A DNA stretch of 37,987 nt, from positions 1-37,987 of the forward strand of contig JBIOVV010000064.1 of the NCBI GenBank assembly GCA_044867925.1. The letters are read 5' to 3'. The notes under the pieces were generated by a model. It was not told the origin of the DNA and did no database searches. It saw only the letters and a list, made by a program, of their open reading frames with translations. This stretch comes from VRUE01 sp044867925. GTDB lineage: Bacteria; Actinomycetota; Thermoleophilia; Solirubrobacterales; 70-9. The position numbers and the translations under genes were made by a program. Positions 1 through 10,894 of the stretch are shown here, piece after piece. Position 1 is the first letter of the stretch, and every line of letters starts with the position of its first letter.

Positions 1-144
1 GGCGGCGTCCTCTTTTTCGCCCCACCGAGATTCTCGGACGGCCACCCCCTCCCCAGGCGAAAAAACCAGCGCCGCGGGAGCGACCCCCCGACCCCTGCCC
101 GCCTCTTCCCCGCCTCCCTCGACCCTCCCCGCCTCGCTCCTCGC

Positions 145-150
145 TAGCAT
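145..150 (+). promoter_or_regulatory. Predicted -10 box of purC (leaderless)
   Basis: TAGCAT fits the actinobacterial TANNNT -10 pattern and ends 7 bases before the purC ATG, so transcription would start at or next to the start codon. No Shine-Dalgarno sequence precedes the ATG, which agrees with a leaderless message. No convincing -35 is visible. The rest of positions 1-157 is pyrimidine-rich and non-coding as far as I can see; it includes a short palindrome, CCGAGATTCTCGG, at 25-37 that could be an operator. Confidence 0.5.
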
Positions 151-157
151 CGCGCCA

Positions 158-1006
158 ATGCCACCCCTCACCGATTTGAAGCTCCACTCCTCGGGCAAGG
201 TCCGCGAGATCTACGAGCTGGAGGACGACCTGCTGATGGTCGCCTCCGACCGGATCTCGATCTACGACGTGGTGATGCCGACGCCGATCACCGACAAGGG
301 CAAGGTGCTGAACCGGATCTCGGAATTCTGGTTCGAGCTGACCGGCGACATCGTGCCCAACCACTTCATCTCCGCCGACGTGCCGGAAGAGGTGGCGGAA
401 CGGGCGATGCGGGTGCGGCGGCTGGAGATGTACCCGGTCGAGTGCGTGGTGCGCGGCTACCTCTCAGGCTCGGGGTGGAAGGAATACAAGAACGGCGGCG
501 CCGTCTGCGGGATCGAGCTGCCGCCCGACCTGCTCGAGTCCGACAAGCTGCCGGAGCCGATCTTCACCCCGGCGACCAAGGCCGAGATCGGCGATCACGA
601 CGAGAACGTCGACTTCGACCGCGCCGCCGAGATCGTCGGCGACCGGGCGCTGATGGAGGAGCTGCGGAGGATCTCGATCGAGGTCTACGTGCGCGGCGCC
701 GAACACGCGGCCGAGCGCGGGATCATCCTCGCCGACACCAAGTTCGAGTTCGGCAGCCACGCCGGCGCCGAGATCGTCCTCGCCGACGAGGTGCTGACGC
801 CCGACTCCTCGCGCTTCTGGCCCGCCGACCGCTACCAGCCGGGCAGCACGCAGCCGTCCTTCGACAAGCAGTACGTGCGCGACTGGGCCACCGCGAGCGG
901 CTGGGACAAGACCCCACCCGCCCCCGAGATTCCGCCCGACGTGGTCGAGCAGACGCGAGCCAAGTACGTCGAGGCCTACGAGCGGATCACGGAGCTCTCC
1001 TTCTAG
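158..1006 (+). CDS. purC: SAICAR synthetase PurC
   Basis: Phosphoribosylaminoimidazole-succinocarboxamide synthase, which joins aspartate to CAIR with ATP in the eighth step of de novo purine synthesis; cytosolic. The 282-residue length is normal for the family. The N-terminus has the nucleotide-binding loop SGKVREIYE (residues 12-20) and SDRISIYDVV (30-39). The two family signatures are visible as VECVVRGYLSGSGWKEY (around 94-110) and ADTKFEFG (around 192-199). It is first in a tight purC-purS-purQ-purL run; its TAG stop shares one base with the GTG start of purS. The ATG is placed 7 bases behind a TANNNT box, suggesting a leaderless transcript. Confidence 0.97.
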   Translation: MPPLTDLKLHSSGKVREIYELEDDLLMVASDRISIYDVVMPTPITDKGKVLNRISEFWFELTGDIVPNHFISADVPEEVAERAMRVRRLEMYPVECVVRGYLSGSGWKEYKNGGAVCGIELPPDLLESDKLPEPIFTPATKAEIGDHDENVDFDRAAEIVGDRALMEELRRISIEVYVRGAEHAAERGIILADTKFEFGSHAGAEIVLADEVLTPDSSRFWPADRYQPGSTQPSFDKQYVRDWATASGWDKTPPAPEIPPDVVEQTRAKYVEAYERITELSF

Positions 1007-1242
1007 TGCCGCGGGCCCGGGTGCTGATCCGGCCCAAGGAGGGGATTCTCGATCCCCAGGGCAAGGCGGTCGAGCGGGCGCTGCCGGCGCTCGGGTTCGA
1101 GGGGATCGAGCACGTGCGAGTCGGTCGCATGGTCGAGCTCGAAGCCGACGATCCGGCGCGATTGGGTGAGCTCTGCGAGAAGCTGCTCGCCAACCCGCTG
1201 ATCGAGGACTACGAGATCGAGCAGCTCGACGGCGCCGCCTGA
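1006..1242 (+). CDS. purS: FGAM synthase subunit PurS
   Basis: Small subunit of phosphoribosylformylglycinamidine synthase, which bridges PurQ and PurL and helps channel ammonia. It is 78 residues, the usual size. The protein runs from PRARVLIRPKEGILDPQGKA to IEQLDGAA and matches the family pattern V.V..K.G.lDPqG.av..aL. GTG at 1006 is chosen because it overlaps the purC stop (TAGTG) and gives the standard PurS N-terminus; a longer reading of the same frame back to 442 would overlap purC entirely. The TGA stop overlaps the purQ ATG (TGATG). These overlaps imply translational coupling of the four subunits. Confidence 0.93.
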   Translation: MPRARVLIRPKEGILDPQGKAVERALPALGFEGIEHVRVGRMVELEADDPARLGELCEKLLANPLIEDYEIEQLDGAA

Positions 1243-1915
1243 TGCGCTGGGGGGTGCTCCAGTTTCCCGGCTCCTGCGATGAGCGGGACGCGCTGTCGGC
1301 CTGCGAGCGGACCGGTGCCGAGGCGCGCTTGGTCTGGCACGAAGAGCGGCGCCTGGACGGGATCGACGCGGTCGTCGTCCCCGGTGGCTTCTCCTACGGC
1401 GACTACCTGCGCGCCGGCGCGATCGCCCGCTTCTCGCCGGCGATGGAGGCGGTGAGCGAGTTCGCCGCCGAAGGCGGCCCGGTGCTGGGCATCTGCAACG
1501 GCTTCCAGGTCCTCTGCGAGGCCGGCCTGCTCCCCGGCGCCCTGCTGCTGAACGAGCGCCTGCGCTTCACCTGCCGCCAAATCGACCTGATCCCCGCCGA
1601 CGGGCCTAAAACTCGCGATATAGGCGACTTTGAGGCCCATCGGCGGCTGCTGTCGATCCCGGCCAAGCACGGGGAAGGCAGGTACTACGCGCCTGACGAG
1701 GTACTCGACGATCTCGAGGCCAAGGGGCAGGTCGCCTACCGCTACGCGCCGGGGCAGAACCCGAACGGCTCGGCACGTGACATCGCCGGGGTGCGCAACG
1801 AGGCGGGCAACGTGGTGGGGCTGATGCCCCACCCCGAGCACGCGGTCGATCCGCTGACCGGCTCGACCGACGGGCTGCGGGTCTTCGAGGCCGTCGCCGC
1901 GGCGGGAGTGGTGGC

Positions 1916-1919
<4 letters not shown>
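1242..1919 (+). CDS. purQ: FGAM synthase glutaminase subunit PurQ
   Basis: Class I glutamine amidotransferase that supplies ammonia to PurL for the conversion of FGAR to FGAM. It has 225 residues, normal for the family. The nucleophile is Cys85 in the elbow GICNGFQ, and the His/Glu pair is in MPHPEH (His197, Glu199). It also shows VPGGFSYGDYLRAGA (47-61), typical of PurQ. A short run at about 1606-1636 uses AT-rich codons (AAA, ACT, ATA) unlike the flanking sequence; the reading frame stays intact and the segment lies in a variable loop before HGEGRYY. The stop overlaps the GTG start of purL (GTGA). Confidence 0.96.
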
Positions 1920-4099
<2,180 letters not shown>

Positions 4100-4129
4100 C
4101 CGCACTCAGATCCTCGGCCGGTATCGGAC

Positions 4130-4135
4130 TATGCT
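4130..4135 (+). promoter_or_regulatory. Predicted -10 box of secreted protein gene
   Basis: TATGCT at 4130-4135 fits TANNNT. It would start transcription near 4142, leaving a leader of about 27 bases that contains an AGGAG ribosome-binding site (4157-4161) before the ATG at 4169. The upstream -35 region is not clear. Confidence 0.4.
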
Positions 4136-4168
4136 GCCCACCACCAAATAGCGATCCAGGAGTGTGAG

Positions 4169-5170
4169 ATGAGAGCGAAATTCCTCGCCGTATCGATAAC
4201 GGCCTTGCTCGCTGTCGCAGCCTTTGGCTCGACGAGCGCTTCGGCTGCGACTGAAGTGGGCAGCAACTGCGCAGCAGAAGAAGTTACCTCCGGGGTGACC
4301 TTTGCCTCCCTGGGCAACGGCGGCCCGATCCCAGCCACGGTCCCGAGTGCGGGGGTGATCACGAGTTGGGCCCTGAGCAACAACTCTACGGTTCCCCCGG
4401 GCATCTTGAGCCAGGCCCTCAAGGTCTTTCGCTCAACCGGTACTCCCACCCAGTACCAAGTGATCGGGGAAAGCGCCGCGAGTCCGATCTCATCGGGAAT
4501 CAACAGGTTCGATACGCGGATCCCGGTTAACGCCGGCGATTTCCTGGGCGCCTCCGGTACGTATTCCGGAGAAGTTTATTCGTTCTACTGCATTACCGGG
4601 AATCCAGCCGACCGCTTCGCGGTCTTCCTCGGCAGTCCGACCACTGGCACCGTGTTGAACAGCGCCGCAGAGTCAGAAGGAATTCAGTCTCCGGTGACCG
4701 CCAGGGTTGAGCCCGACGCGGATGGCGACGGGTTCGGCGACGAGACCCAGGACAAATGCCCACAGACCAGCGCTTTGCAGACTCCCTGCCCAACGATCGC
4801 GCTGAGCGCTTCGTCGATCGTCAAGAAGGGCTTCGCGCGGGTGCTGATTACGAGCAACGTCCTAGCCTCGGTGACGGTCGGCGGCAAAGTCAGGCTAGGC
4901 AAAGGCAAAATAGCCAAACTGAGCGGTGGTGTGCAGGTGGTGACGCCGGGGACGATCGCCAAATTTACGCTCCTCTTCCCCGGGAATCTGAAGTCCAAGC
5001 TCAAAGAACTGAGTCGCAAACAGTTCCTCTCGCTGGTCTTCACGTCGACGGCTCCGAACATCGTGGGCGCGCCGACCAAGAGCGTCCTCAAAGCCAAGGT
5101 GAGGGGTCAGAAAAAACCCGCCCGCAAAGTTAAAAGGACTGGCAAAGGCAAAGGCGGCAAACAGGGCTGA
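4169..5170 (+). CDS. Secreted protein with thrombospondin-3-like motif
   Basis: A 333-residue exported protein of unknown function. Residues 1-26 form a classical signal peptide (basic MRAK, a hydrophobic core, then STSASA before the cut). The mature part begins TEVGSNC and is probably a beta-rich domain of about 150 residues. An Asp/Gly calcium-binding-like stretch DADGDGFGDETQDKCP (183-198) follows, then CPTIALSAS, and the tail is very basic (KKPARKVKRTGKGKGGKQG). It is clearly paralogous to 11574-12587: same order, same TEVG start to the mature protein, same DGDG.GDETQDKCP and TPCPTIAL. Codons are less GC-biased than in the neighbours, which suggests weaker codon selection or later arrival. 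The basic tail may bind the cell wall or a polyanion; that is inference. Confidence 0.85.
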   Translation: MRAKFLAVSITALLAVAAFGSTSASAATEVGSNCAAEEVTSGVTFASLGNGGPIPATVPSAGVITSWALSNNSTVPPGILSQALKVFRSTGTPTQYQVIGESAASPISSGINRFDTRIPVNAGDFLGASGTYSGEVYSFYCITGNPADRFAVFLGSPTTGTVLNSAAESEGIQSPVTARVEPDADGDGFGDETQDKCPQTSALQTPCPTIALSASSIVKKGFARVLITSNVLASVTVGGKVRLGKGKIAKLSGGVQVVTPGTIAKFTLLFPGNLKSKLKELSRKQFLSLVFTSTAPNIVGAPTKSVLKAKVRGQKKPARKVKRTGKGKGGKQG

Positions 5171-5193
5171 GCCCTAGTCGCGTAGGTATTCCC

Positions 5194-5229
5194 AACCCGG
5201 TGGGATCGGAAGCGATCCCACCGGGTTTT
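5194..5229 (+). terminator. Strong intrinsic terminator
   Basis: A near-perfect hairpin. AACCCGGTGGGATC (5194-5207) pairs with GATCCCACCGGGTT (5214-5227), and one more G-C pair closes a GAAG tetraloop. The right arm runs into TTTT then GTCGTTT. It lies 24 bases after the stop of the secreted protein gene and isolates it from the ABC transporter operon. The 5230-5331 gap holds no gene; a short CGCCCC/GGGGCG stem (about 5291-5313) lies just before the ribosome-binding site of the next gene. Confidence 0.88.
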
Positions 5230-5331
5230 GTCGTTTAGAGACCCGCTGAGCCGGTTTCAAGCTGGCCGTAACCGGGCATCTCCATCGATGCGCCCCCGCC
5301 GCGAGGTGGGGCGTGGAATGGAGGGACGCAA

Positions 5332-6609
5332 TTGACAGCTCGTGTGGCGGCCATCGGCTTGGTCTTCTTGGGCGCCGTCGCTCTGGTGGTAGTCCTCTTG
5401 GCATCCGGCGGAGACTCCGGCGCGGCCAAGGGCCGCACCCTGACGTTCTTCGTCGCGATCCAGCCGGGCGGGACGATCGAGGAAGTCTCCAAACGCTGCT
5501 CGGAAGAATCGAACGGGCGCTACACGGTCGAACCGGAATTCCTCCCCACCGACGCCAGCCAGCAGCGCGAACAGCTGGTCCGCCGGCTCGGCGCCGACGA
5601 CTCCTCGATCGACATCATCGGCATGGACGTGATCTGGACCGGCGAGTTCGCCAACGCCGGCTGGGTCGAAGAGTGGAGCGGCAAGCGCAAGCAGGAAGTG
5701 ACCGAGAAGGTCTTCCCAGGCGTGATCGAAACCGCGTCCTTCGAGAACAAGCTCTACGCCGCCCCGTTCAACACCAACACGCAGTTGCTCTGGTACCGCA
5801 AAGACCTCGTCAAGAAAGCGCCTCAGACCTGGGACGAGATGATCGACGCGGCGGAAAAGCTGGGCCGAGACAACGCCGGCACGATCCAGGTCCAGGCCAA
5901 CCGCTACGAGGGCTTCACCGTCTGGGCCAACGCCCTGATCGAGAGCGCCGGCACGCAGCTCCTCTCCGGGCCGGAAAAGGTCGACCTGGCCGAGGGACCG
6001 ACGACCCGGGCGCTCGAAGTCATGGGCCGCTTCGCCAACTCCTCGGCTGCGCCACCCAGCCTCTCGACCTCCAATGAGGACACGGCCCGGATCGCCTTTG
6101 AGTCCGGCGAATCGGCCTTCATGACCAACTACACCTTCGCCTACGCCAGCGCCTCCGAAGAAGCGCCGGAGATCGCCAAGAACATGGGCTTCGCCCGCTT
6201 CCCGCGGATCGATGCCGACCGTCCCAGCAAGCCGCCGCTCGGCGGCTTCAACCTCGCGGTCAGCTCCTTCTCCGAGAACAAGGACATCGCCTTCGATGCA
6301 GCCGCCTGCCTGGCCAACGGCAAGAGCCAGCTGACCGCGACCGAACTCGACGGCCTGCCGCCCTCGCGCTCGGACCTCTACGCGAACAAACTCGTCACCG
6401 AGGCCTACCCCGGCTTCGCCGAGCTGGTCAAACGCTCGATCGAAGAAGCCGGGCCGCGGCCCAGCACCGCCGCCTACCAGGACGTCAGCCTGGCAGTCCA
6501 GCGCTCGCTGCACCCGCCGGACAAGATCGACCCCGAAGACGCGTCGTCCGTCTACGACGAACTCAAGTCCAACCTCGAAGACGCGGTCAAGCGGGAAGGC
6601 CTGCTCTGA
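5332..6609 (+). CDS. Sugar ABC transporter substrate-binding protein
   Basis: Family 1 extracellular solute-binding protein (MalE/LpqY-like), 425 residues, expected to bind a sugar outside the membrane and deliver it to the two permeases encoded next. A hydrophobic segment at residues 5-25 (VAAIGLVFLGAVALVVVLLA) serves as signal or anchor. I see no lipobox cysteine after it, so it may stay tethered by an uncleaved segment. The start is TTG at 5332, chosen for the good ribosome-binding site GGAGGG (5320-5325) six bases upstream. The body shows the typical pattern IQPGGTIEEVSKRC, IDIIGMDVIWTGEFANAGW and LWYRKDLVKKAPQTWDEM. The TGA stop overlaps the next ATG. The substrate cannot be read from sequence; trehalose, maltose or another alpha-glucoside is likeliest by family. 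Confidence 0.88.
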   Translation: MTARVAAIGLVFLGAVALVVVLLASGGDSGAAKGRTLTFFVAIQPGGTIEEVSKRCSEESNGRYTVEPEFLPTDASQQREQLVRRLGADDSSIDIIGMDVIWTGEFANAGWVEEWSGKRKQEVTEKVFPGVIETASFENKLYAAPFNTNTQLLWYRKDLVKKAPQTWDEMIDAAEKLGRDNAGTIQVQANRYEGFTVWANALIESAGTQLLSGPEKVDLAEGPTTRALEVMGRFANSSAAPPSLSTSNEDTARIAFESGESAFMTNYTFAYASASEEAPEIAKNMGFARFPRIDADRPSKPPLGGFNLAVSSFSENKDIAFDAAACLANGKSQLTATELDGLPPSRSDLYANKLVTEAYPGFAELVKRSIEEAGPRPSTAAYQDVSLAVQRSLHPPDKIDPEDASSVYDELKSNLEDAVKREGLL

Positions 6610-7517
6610 TGGAGGCGCACGCCCGGCAAGCCCCCACCAGCGCACGCACGCGCTCCGAGCACCGCCTCGCCTGGTTGCTCTGCGCGCCGGCGGTGCTGGC
6701 GATGCTCGCCGTCACCGCCTACCCGATCGGCTACGCGATCGTGCTCTCGGTCCAGCAGATCGACCTGCGCTTTCCCGAGGAGGGCGGCTTCGTCGGCCTC
6801 GACAACTACACCTCGGTGCTCAGCTCCCAGCTCTGGTGGACCGACGTCTTCAACACCGTCTTCCTCACCGTCGTCACCGTCTCGATCGAGCTGGTCCTGG
6901 GGATGGCGATCGCCCTGGTCATGCACCGGGCGATCTTCGGCCGCGGCATCGTCCGCACCGCGGTCCTGATCCCCTACGGGATCATCACCGTGGTCGCCGC
7001 CTTCTCCTGGCAGTTCGCCTTCGCCCCGGACAGCGGCTTCGTCAACCACCTGCCGCTGATCTCCGAAGACATGGACTGGTTCGGCGGTCGCTTCAGCTCC
7101 TTCGCCGTGATCATCATGGCCGAGGTCTGGAAGACGACGCCCTTCATGGCGCTGCTGCTGCTGGCCGGGCTGGTGACGATCGACTCGCAGCTGTATGAGG
7201 CGGCGAAGGTCGACGGCGCCAGCGCCTGGCAGCGCTTCGTCCGCATCACGCTGCCGCTGATGAAGCCGGCGATCCTGGTCGCGTTGCTCTTCCGCACCCT
7301 CGACGCATTCCGCGTCTTCGACACGATCTACATCATGACCGCCGGTGCGCAGGACACCGAATCGGTCTCGATCCTCGGCTTCAACCAGCTGATCTCACGG
7401 CTCAACCTGGGGCTCGGCTCAGCCGTCTCGGTGCTGATCTTCCTCTGCGTGCTGGCGATCGCCTTCCTCTACGTGAAGGTGCTGGGCACCCGGGTCGAGG
7501 AAGGGAGGCCGGGGTAA
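6609..7517 (+). CDS. Sugar ABC transporter permease (MalF/SugA type)
   Basis: First integral membrane subunit, 302 residues. It has an N-terminal membrane segment around 19-46, several further hydrophobic segments (about 82-105, 116-138, 164-190) and the cytoplasmic EAA loop EAAKVDGASAWQRFVRITLP (197-216), which docks onto the ATPase. A last membrane helix lies near 268-292. It overlaps the binding-protein stop by one base (TGATG) and is followed two bases later by the second permease. The arrangement binding protein, MalF-like, MalG-like, ATPase is the classical CUT1 carbohydrate importer order. Confidence 0.93.
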   Translation: MEAHARQAPTSARTRSEHRLAWLLCAPAVLAMLAVTAYPIGYAIVLSVQQIDLRFPEEGGFVGLDNYTSVLSSQLWWTDVFNTVFLTVVTVSIELVLGMAIALVMHRAIFGRGIVRTAVLIPYGIITVVAAFSWQFAFAPDSGFVNHLPLISEDMDWFGGRFSSFAVIIMAEVWKTTPFMALLLLAGLVTIDSQLYEAAKVDGASAWQRFVRITLPLMKPAILVALLFRTLDAFRVFDTIYIMTAGAQDTESVSILGFNQLISRLNLGLGSAVSVLIFLCVLAIAFLYVKVLGTRVEEGRPG

Positions 7518-7519
7518 CG

Positions 7520-8362
7520 ATGGAGCGCGGCGGCCGCGAATACGCGCTCTGGAGCATCGCGATCGCGGTGGTGTTGATCTTCGCCCTGATCCCGGTGCTC
7601 TGGCTGATCTCGATCTCGTTGAAGCCGCCGGAAGCGATCACCGACGGCCGCTTCATCCCCAGCGAAGTCTCCTTCGACAACTACAAGAGCCTCTTCGAAG
7701 GCGGCATCGACGACAGCCCCTTCATCAAGCCGCTGATCAACTCGATCCTGATCGCCCTGACGACGACGGTGATCTCGATCGTGCTCGCCTCGTTCGCCGC
7801 CTACGCGATCGCCCGGCTCGAATTCCCCGGCAAGCGGCTGATCCTCGCCGGGGCGCTGGCGATCGCGATGTTCCCGCCGATCTCGACGATCGGGCCGCTC
7901 TTCGACATGTGGCGGGCGCTGGGGATCTACGACACCTATCCCGGCCTGATCATTCCCTACCTCACCTTCTCGCTGCCGCTGGCGATCTACGCCCTGACCG
8001 CCTTCTTCCGCGAGATCCCCTGGGAGCTCGAGCAGGCCGCCCAGGTCGATGGCGCGACGCCGTTCCAGGCCTTCCGCAAGGTGATCGTGCCGCTCGCGGC
8101 GCCGGGCATGTTCACCGCCGCGATCCTCGTCTTCATCTTCGCCTGGAACGACTTCCTCTTCGCGATCTCGCTGACCTCCTCCGACGCCTCGCGAACCGTG
8201 CCCGCCGCCCTCGCCTTCTTCACCGGCGAGTCCTCGTTCACCGAACCCACCGGCAGCATCGCCGCCGCGGCCGTCGTCGTAACCGTGCCGATCATCGTCT
8301 TCGTCCTCTTCTTCCAACGCCGCATCGTCTCCGGCCTCACCGCCGGCGCCGTCAAGGGATAA
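7520..8362 (+). CDS. Sugar ABC transporter permease (MalG/SugB type)
   Basis: Second integral membrane subunit, 280 residues with about six membrane segments (for example 9-33, 73-98, 107-125, 143-163, 196-216, 246-266). The EAA loop reads EQAAQVDGATPFQAFRKVIV followed by P (171-191). It forms the heterodimeric channel with the preceding permease. The gene begins two bases after the upstream stop, and its TAA overlaps the AAGGAG ribosome-binding site of the ATPase gene, so the operon is compact. Confidence 0.93.
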   Translation: MERGGREYALWSIAIAVVLIFALIPVLWLISISLKPPEAITDGRFIPSEVSFDNYKSLFEGGIDDSPFIKPLINSILIALTTTVISIVLASFAAYAIARLEFPGKRLILAGALAIAMFPPISTIGPLFDMWRALGIYDTYPGLIIPYLTFSLPLAIYALTAFFREIPWELEQAAQVDGATPFQAFRKVIVPLAAPGMFTAAILVFIFAWNDFLFAISLTSSDASRTVPAALAFFTGESSFTEPTGSIAAAAVVVTVPIIVFVLFFQRRIVSGLTAGAVKG

Positions 8363-8373
8363 AGGAGCCCGCT

Positions 8374-9594
8374 ATGTCAGAGATAACCCTCGAGGGAGTC
8401 ACCAAGGTCTTTGCCGACGGCTCCGAAGCCGTCAAGGACATGAGCCTGGAGGTCGGCGACGGCGAGTTCATGATCCTCGTCGGCCCCTCCGGCTGCGGCA
8501 AGTCGACCGCGCTGCGGATGATCGCCGGGCTCGAGGACATCTCCAGCGGCGAGGTGAAGATCGGCGGCGAGGTGGTCAACGACCGCGCCCCCAAGGAGCG
8601 CGACATCGCCATGGTCTTCCAGAACTACGCGCTCTACCCGCACATGACGGTGCGCGAGAACATGGGCTTCGCGCTGAAGCTGGCCGGGGTCGAGAAGGGC
8701 GAGATCGAGAGCAAGGTCGAGGAGGCGGCGAAGACGCTCGACCTGACCCAGCACCTCGACCGCCGCCCCGCCAACCTCTCCGGCGGCCAGCGCCAGCGGG
8801 TGGCGATGGGGCGGGCGATCGTCCGCGACCCGCAGGCCTTCCTGATGGACGAGCCGCTCTCCAACCTCGACGCGAAGCTGCGCGTGCAGATGCGCACCGA
8901 GGTGGCGAAGCTGCAGTCGCGGCTGGAGACGACGACCGTCTACGTCACCCACGACCAGACGGAGGCGATGACCCTCGGCGATCGCGTCGCCGTGATGCGG
9001 GCCGGCGTCCTGCAGCAGGTCGGCACCCCGGCCGAGCTGTACGAAGAGCCGGTCAACCTCTTCGTCGCCGGCTTCATCGGCTCCCCGGCGATGAACTTCA
9101 TGCCGGCCGAACTGAGCGGCGGCAAGGTGAAGCTGCCGATCGGCGAGGCCGACCTGCCCGAGGGGGCGGGGAGAGGTAGCGACGGCAAGGTGGTCGCCGG
9201 CCTGCGGCCGGAGAGCTTCGAGGACGCCGAGATGGTCGGCGAGGTGCGCGACGAGCGCGGTGTCGTCTTCGAGGCAGAGATCGACTTGGTCGAGTCGCTC
9301 GGCTCCGACCTCTACGCCTACTTCCACGTCGAGTCCGGCGCGGTCGAGTCCGATCAGCTTGCCGAACTGGTCGAGGAACGGCTGGAGGAGACCGGCGTGC
9401 CCGAGGTGCGGGAGGGCCAGGAGCAGATCGTCGCCCGCCTCGACCCGGCGAGCAAGATCAAGCGCGGCGACACGGCCAAGCTATGGGCCGACACCTCCAA
9501 GCTCCACCTCTTCGACGCCGAGAGCGGCGACCGGCTGGGGCGAGAGGGCGAGAGCCACCGCGCCGGAGGCGAGCGCGGCGACGACGGCGAATAG
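8374..9594 (+). CDS. Sugar ABC transporter ATP-binding protein (MalK/UgpC type)
   Basis: ATPase of the importer, 406 residues. Motifs: Walker A GPSGCGKST (37-45), Q-loop Gln83 in QNYALYPHMTV, signature LSGGQRQR (135-142), Walker B FLMDEP (156-161), D-loop SNLDAKLR and switch His193 in THDQ. After about residue 235 comes the MalK/UgpC-type regulatory OB-fold domain. ATG at 8374 follows AAAGGAG by six bases; the frame is open back to 7909 but that part lies over the permease gene. The last 114 bases run antisense into the 3' end of the MFS gene; the extra tail after HLFDAESGDRL is charged and probably dispensable. One such ATPase can serve several CUT1 importers, so the operon may not be its only client. 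Confidence 0.95.
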   Translation: MSEITLEGVTKVFADGSEAVKDMSLEVGDGEFMILVGPSGCGKSTALRMIAGLEDISSGEVKIGGEVVNDRAPKERDIAMVFQNYALYPHMTVRENMGFALKLAGVEKGEIESKVEEAAKTLDLTQHLDRRPANLSGGQRQRVAMGRAIVRDPQAFLMDEPLSNLDAKLRVQMRTEVAKLQSRLETTTVYVTHDQTEAMTLGDRVAVMRAGVLQQVGTPAELYEEPVNLFVAGFIGSPAMNFMPAELSGGKVKLPIGEADLPEGAGRGSDGKVVAGLRPESFEDAEMVGEVRDERGVVFEAEIDLVESLGSDLYAYFHVESGAVESDQLAELVEERLEETGVPEVREGQEQIVARLDPASKIKRGDTAKLWADTSKLHLFDAESGDRLGREGESHRAGGERGDDGE

Positions 9595-10887
9595 GTAGGC
9601 GTCGTCGGAGACCGAGAGCGCCGCCGCGAGCGAGGTCGGGTCGCCGACGATGGCGACGAGGATCGCGGTGCCGAGGACGGCGCCGACCTGGCGGAAGGCG
9701 GCGTTGACGGCGCTGGCGGTCGCGAAGCGGTCGTCCGGGACGTCGCGGACGGCGGCTGAGCCGAGGGTCGGGAAGGCGAGGCCGATGCCGATGCCGGTGA
9801 GGCAGGCGCCGGGCAGCCAGAGGCCCAGCCAGTCGGGCTCGGCGCCCGCCGAGCGCAGGACCATTACCCCGGCGGCGAAGGCGAGCGTGCCGGGGACGAT
9901 CACGGCGCGGTGGCCGAAGCGGTCGGCCAGGCGCCCGGCCGGACCGGCGAAAACCGTGGAGAGGACCGGTCCCGGCAGCGTCGCGGCGCCGGCCTGCAGC
10001 ACGGTGTAGCCCCAGATCGAGGTGAGGAAGACGACGTTGCCGAGGATCAGCGAGAAGAAGGCGGCCGCGAAGAGCAGGGTGCCGAGGTTGCCGAGACGAA
10101 AGGAGCGGTGGGCGAAGAGCGCCGGCTCGACGATCGGCCGCGGGTGGGTGCGGCTGCGCCGGATCATGCCGCCGAGCAGGATCGCGGCTGCGGCGAAGCA
10201 GCCGAGCGTCGCGGCCGAGGCCCAGCCCCAGTCGTTGCCCTCGACGATCGCCAGCGTGACCAAGGCAAGGCTCAGAGCCAGCATTCCCGCACCGGGGAGG
10301 TCGGGCAGGCGGCTGTCGAGCTGGGGGCGCTCGCGCAGTGACTTGCGACCGAGCAGGACGACGGCCGCTCCGATCGGCAGGTTGACGAGGAAGACGAGCC
10401 GCCAGTCGGAGAGCTCGACCAACGCCCCACCCAGGGTCGGACCCACAGCAGCGGCAGCCGCGGCGGCGGCACCCCAGAGACCGACCCCGGCCGCGCGCCG
10501 CTCGGGCGGGAAGGCGTCGAGGACGAGGGCCAGCGAGGTCGGCGCGATCAGCGCCGCCCCGATCCCCTGCAGGACGCGGAAGGCGATCAGCAGCTCGAGC
10601 GAGGGCGCGATCGCACAGAGCAGGCTCGCCAGGGTGAAGCCGGCGATGCCGAGCAGGAAGATCCGCTTGTGGCCGAAGCGGTCGGCGAGGCCGCCGGCCG
10701 GCACCAGCAGCGCGGCGATGACGACAAAGTAGCCGTCGAGCACCCAAGAGAGCTCGGCACGCCCTGACCCCGCGAACGAGCGCGAGATGTCGGGAAAGGC
10801 GATGTTGACGATCGTCGCGTCGAGGAAGGCGAGGAAGGCGCCCGCGCAGGCGATCGCCACCACCCTTCTATGACCACTGTCATACAT
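9481..10887 (-). CDS. MFS drug exporter, DHA2 family
   Basis: Proton-driven multidrug efflux transporter of the EmrB/QacA type, 468 residues and about 14 hydrophobic segments. Motif A-like loops GGLADRFGHKRIFLLG (65-80) and GRLADRFGHRAVI in the second half are clear, and the first helix contains FLAFLDATIVNIAFPDISRSF, a family hallmark. It is divergent from a TetR regulator of the LmrA/YxaF kind, a common pump-repressor pairing, so drug-induced derepression is likely (inference). The last membrane segment is encoded in the 114 bases that overlap, antisense, the 3' end of the ABC ATPase gene. The ATG at 10887 lies 7 bases from a TATAGT box on the minus strand, so the transcript is probably leaderless. 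Confidence 0.93.
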   Translation of the reverse strand: MYDSGHRRVVAIACAGAFLAFLDATIVNIAFPDISRSFAGSGRAELSWVLDGYFVVIAALLVPAGGLADRFGHKRIFLLGIAGFTLASLLCAIAPSLELLIAFRVLQGIGAALIAPTSLALVLDAFPPERRAAGVGLWGAAAAAAAAVGPTLGGALVELSDWRLVFLVNLPIGAAVVLLGRKSLRERPQLDSRLPDLPGAGMLALSLALVTLAIVEGNDWGWASAATLGCFAAAAILLGGMIRRSRTHPRPIVEPALFAHRSFRLGNLGTLLFAAAFFSLILGNVVFLTSIWGYTVLQAGAATLPGPVLSTVFAGPAGRLADRFGHRAVIVPGTLAFAAGVMVLRSAGAEPDWLGLWLPGACLTGIGIGLAFPTLGSAAVRDVPDDRFATASAVNAAFRQVGAVLGTAILVAIVGDPTSLAAALSVSDDAYLFAVVAALASGAVALALSPQPVAALGVEEVELGGVGP

Positions 10888-10894
10888 CGGCGTG

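Noticed and set aside
442..1005. A long N-terminal extension of PurS
   Set aside because: It lies wholly inside purC in another frame; the Arg-rich translation is a shadow of a GC-rich gene, and GTG 1006 gives a normal PurS.
5257..6645. A 462-codon minus-strand frame over the binding-protein gene
   Set aside because: It is the antisense shadow of the solute-binding protein, which has clear family motifs and operon context.
7909..8373. An N-terminal extension of the ABC ATPase
   Set aside because: It overlaps the second permease gene and has shadow composition; ATG 8374 has a good ribosome-binding site and family-standard start.
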